Source: Mesorhizobium mediterraneum (GTDB lineage: Bacteria; Pseudomonadota; Alphaproteobacteria; Rhizobiales; Rhizobiaceae). Taken from it: DNA of 64,000 nt. Positions 63,098-64,000 of the stretch are shown piece after piece. The position numbers and the translations under genes are program-made. The stretch covers positions 1-64,000 of the forward strand of contig NZ_NPKI01000015.1 in assembly GCF_002284565.1 (NCBI RefSeq), given 5' to 3'. The notes beneath the pieces were generated by a model that had not been told where the DNA came from, ran no database searches, and was given only the letters and a program-made list of their open reading frames with translations. Within the stretch, counting starts at the first letter, position 1; every line of letters begins with the position of its first letter.

Positions 63098-64000
63098 TCA
63101 CTCCGCCGCCTGCGCGAAGCCGACCGAAGCCATCGGCCGGAACTCGTGCTTGTCCTTGCCGGAGACGCGTTCCGACCACGGATCGACCTGCGCGAATTTC
63201 TGCGAAAAGACGAAGCGGTCGAAATAGGCCTTGCGCTTCTCGCCATCGTCCATGATCTGGCGCTTGATCTCGGCGATGCCGATGCGCTTGGCCCATTTGT
63301 AGATGCGCTCGAGATAGCGGCCCTGCTCGCGATACATCTGCGTCAGCGCCACGATATGCTCCAGCGCCTCGTCCTCGGTCTTGACCAGGCCGAGCACCTC
63401 TGTGCCCTTGATGTCGAGGCCGGCGGCCCCGGCGAAATGGATCTCGTAGCCTGAATCGACGCAGATCACGCCGACATCCTTGCAGGTTGCTTCCGCGCAG
63501 TTCCTCGGGCAGCCCGAGACCGCCATCTTGACCTTGGCGGGCGTCCACGAGCCCCACATGAATTTCTCGATGCGGACACCGAACCCCGTCGAATCCTGCG
63601 TGCCGAAGCGGCACCAGTCCGAACCAACGCAGGTTTTCACCGTGCGCAACCCTTTGGCATAGGCGTGGCCGGAGACGAAGCCAGCCTGGCCGAGATCGGC
63701 CCACACCGCGGGCAGGTCTTCCTTGCGGATGCCGAGCATGTCGATGCGCTGTCCGCCGGTGACCTTGACCATCGGGATCTCGAACTTGTCGACGACGTCG
63801 GCGATGGCGCGCAGTTCGGCGGCATTGGTGACGCCGCCCCACATGCGCGGCACCACCGAATAGGTGCCGTCCTTCTGGATGTTGGCGTGGACGCGCTCGT
63901 TGATGAAGCGCGACTGGTAGTCGTCGGCATACTCGTCCGGCCAGTCGCAGACCAGATAGTAGTTGAGCGCCGGCCGGCATTTGGCGCAGCCGCAGGAAGT
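63098..64000 (-). CDS. nirB: Nitrite reductase large subunit NirB (partial, C-terminal part)
   Basis: The last 300 residues of NirB; the gene continues past the right edge. It holds the [2Fe-2S]-type SCGCAKCRPALNYYLVCDWP and the sirohaem/4Fe-4S region TCVGSDWCRFGTQDS plus SGCPRNCAEATCKDVGV. These are the standard C-terminal half of the NADH-dependent assimilatory enzyme. It is the first gene of the operon within view. The N-terminal FAD/NADH part is not in the window. Confidence 0.93.
   Translation of the reverse strand, partial: TSCGCAKCRPALNYYLVCDWPDEYADDYQSRFINERVHANIQKDGTYSVVPRMWGGVTNAAELRAIADVVDKFEIPMVKVTGGQRIDMLGIRKEDLPAVWADLGQAGFVSGHAYAKGLRTVKTCVGSDWCRFGTQDSTGFGVRIEKFMWGSWTPAKVKMAVSGCPRNCAEATCKDVGVICVDSGYEIHFAGAAGLDIKGTEVLGLVKTEDEALEHIVALTQMYREQGRYLERIYKWAKRIGIAEIKRQIMDDGEKRKAYFDRFVFSQKFAQVDPWSERVSGKDKHEFRPMASVGFAQAAE

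Overview
The window looks like a chromosomal segment of a Mesorhizobium-type alphaproteobacterium (Hyphomicrobiales). The evidence is high GC content, a RegB/RegA (ActS/ActR) pair next to nhaA, hrpB and mmcB, a succinoglycan-type exo gene set, and many rhizobial intergenic palindromes. No tRNA, rRNA, CRISPR array, insertion sequence or phage gene was seen.

Layout. (1) 0.1-8.5 kb holds housekeeping genes: mmcB-like, nhaA, the redox two-component pair actR/actS, the helicase hrpB, an EamA exporter and a PIG-L deacetylase. (2) 8.6-19.3 kb is one long operon. It has a five-part CUT1-type ABC importer (binding protein, two permeases, a 67-aa membrane protein, two ATPases) followed by dhaL, dhaM, a private HPr, a private enzyme I, a small HTH-like protein and dhaK. 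I read it as uptake of dihydroxyacetone or a precursor, followed by phosphorylation from PEP. (3) 19.3-22.5 kb has a small membrane peptide, a DUF2259-like gene broken by one in-frame stop, and propionyl-CoA synthetase. (4) 22.6-47.4 kb is an exopolysaccharide (EPS) locus with exoP, galU/exoN, exoO, exoM, exoA, exoL, a flippase, ugd, exoK, exoU, an ExoX/SyrA-type repressor, exoY, exoF and exoQ. Non-standard insertions in it are a phosphoribosyltransferase-HAD fusion, a GT4 enzyme, and a Tat small subunit with a GMC flavoprotein carrying a Cys-Cys-x4-Cys motif. (5) 47.5-48.8 kb holds a decayed LuxR fragment and an orphan TIR-like gene, a candidate immune effector. (6) 48.9-56.6 kb is a second polysaccharide region: an SDR, a glucoamylase-like protein, a stand-alone Prim-Pol protein coupled to a GT2-GT4 fusion, a protein joining GT32-like and Anp1-like domains, and an exostosin-like transferase. 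(7) 56.7-64 kb has a semialdehyde dehydrogenase, a D-2-hydroxyacid dehydrogenase, a membrane protein, and the nitrate assimilation operon nirB-nirD-nasA running off the right edge. nasA carries an in-frame palindromic repeat.

The most notable points are the candidate pentose-uronic (riburonic) acid branch at 33.4-37.6 kb, the orphan TIR-like effector, the unusual transferase fusions with a Prim-Pol protein at 51-56 kb, the palindrome translated inside nasA, and a shared TGC-N3-GCA element in front of several exo genes. All functional statements are read from the sequence and remembered family features; no database search was run.
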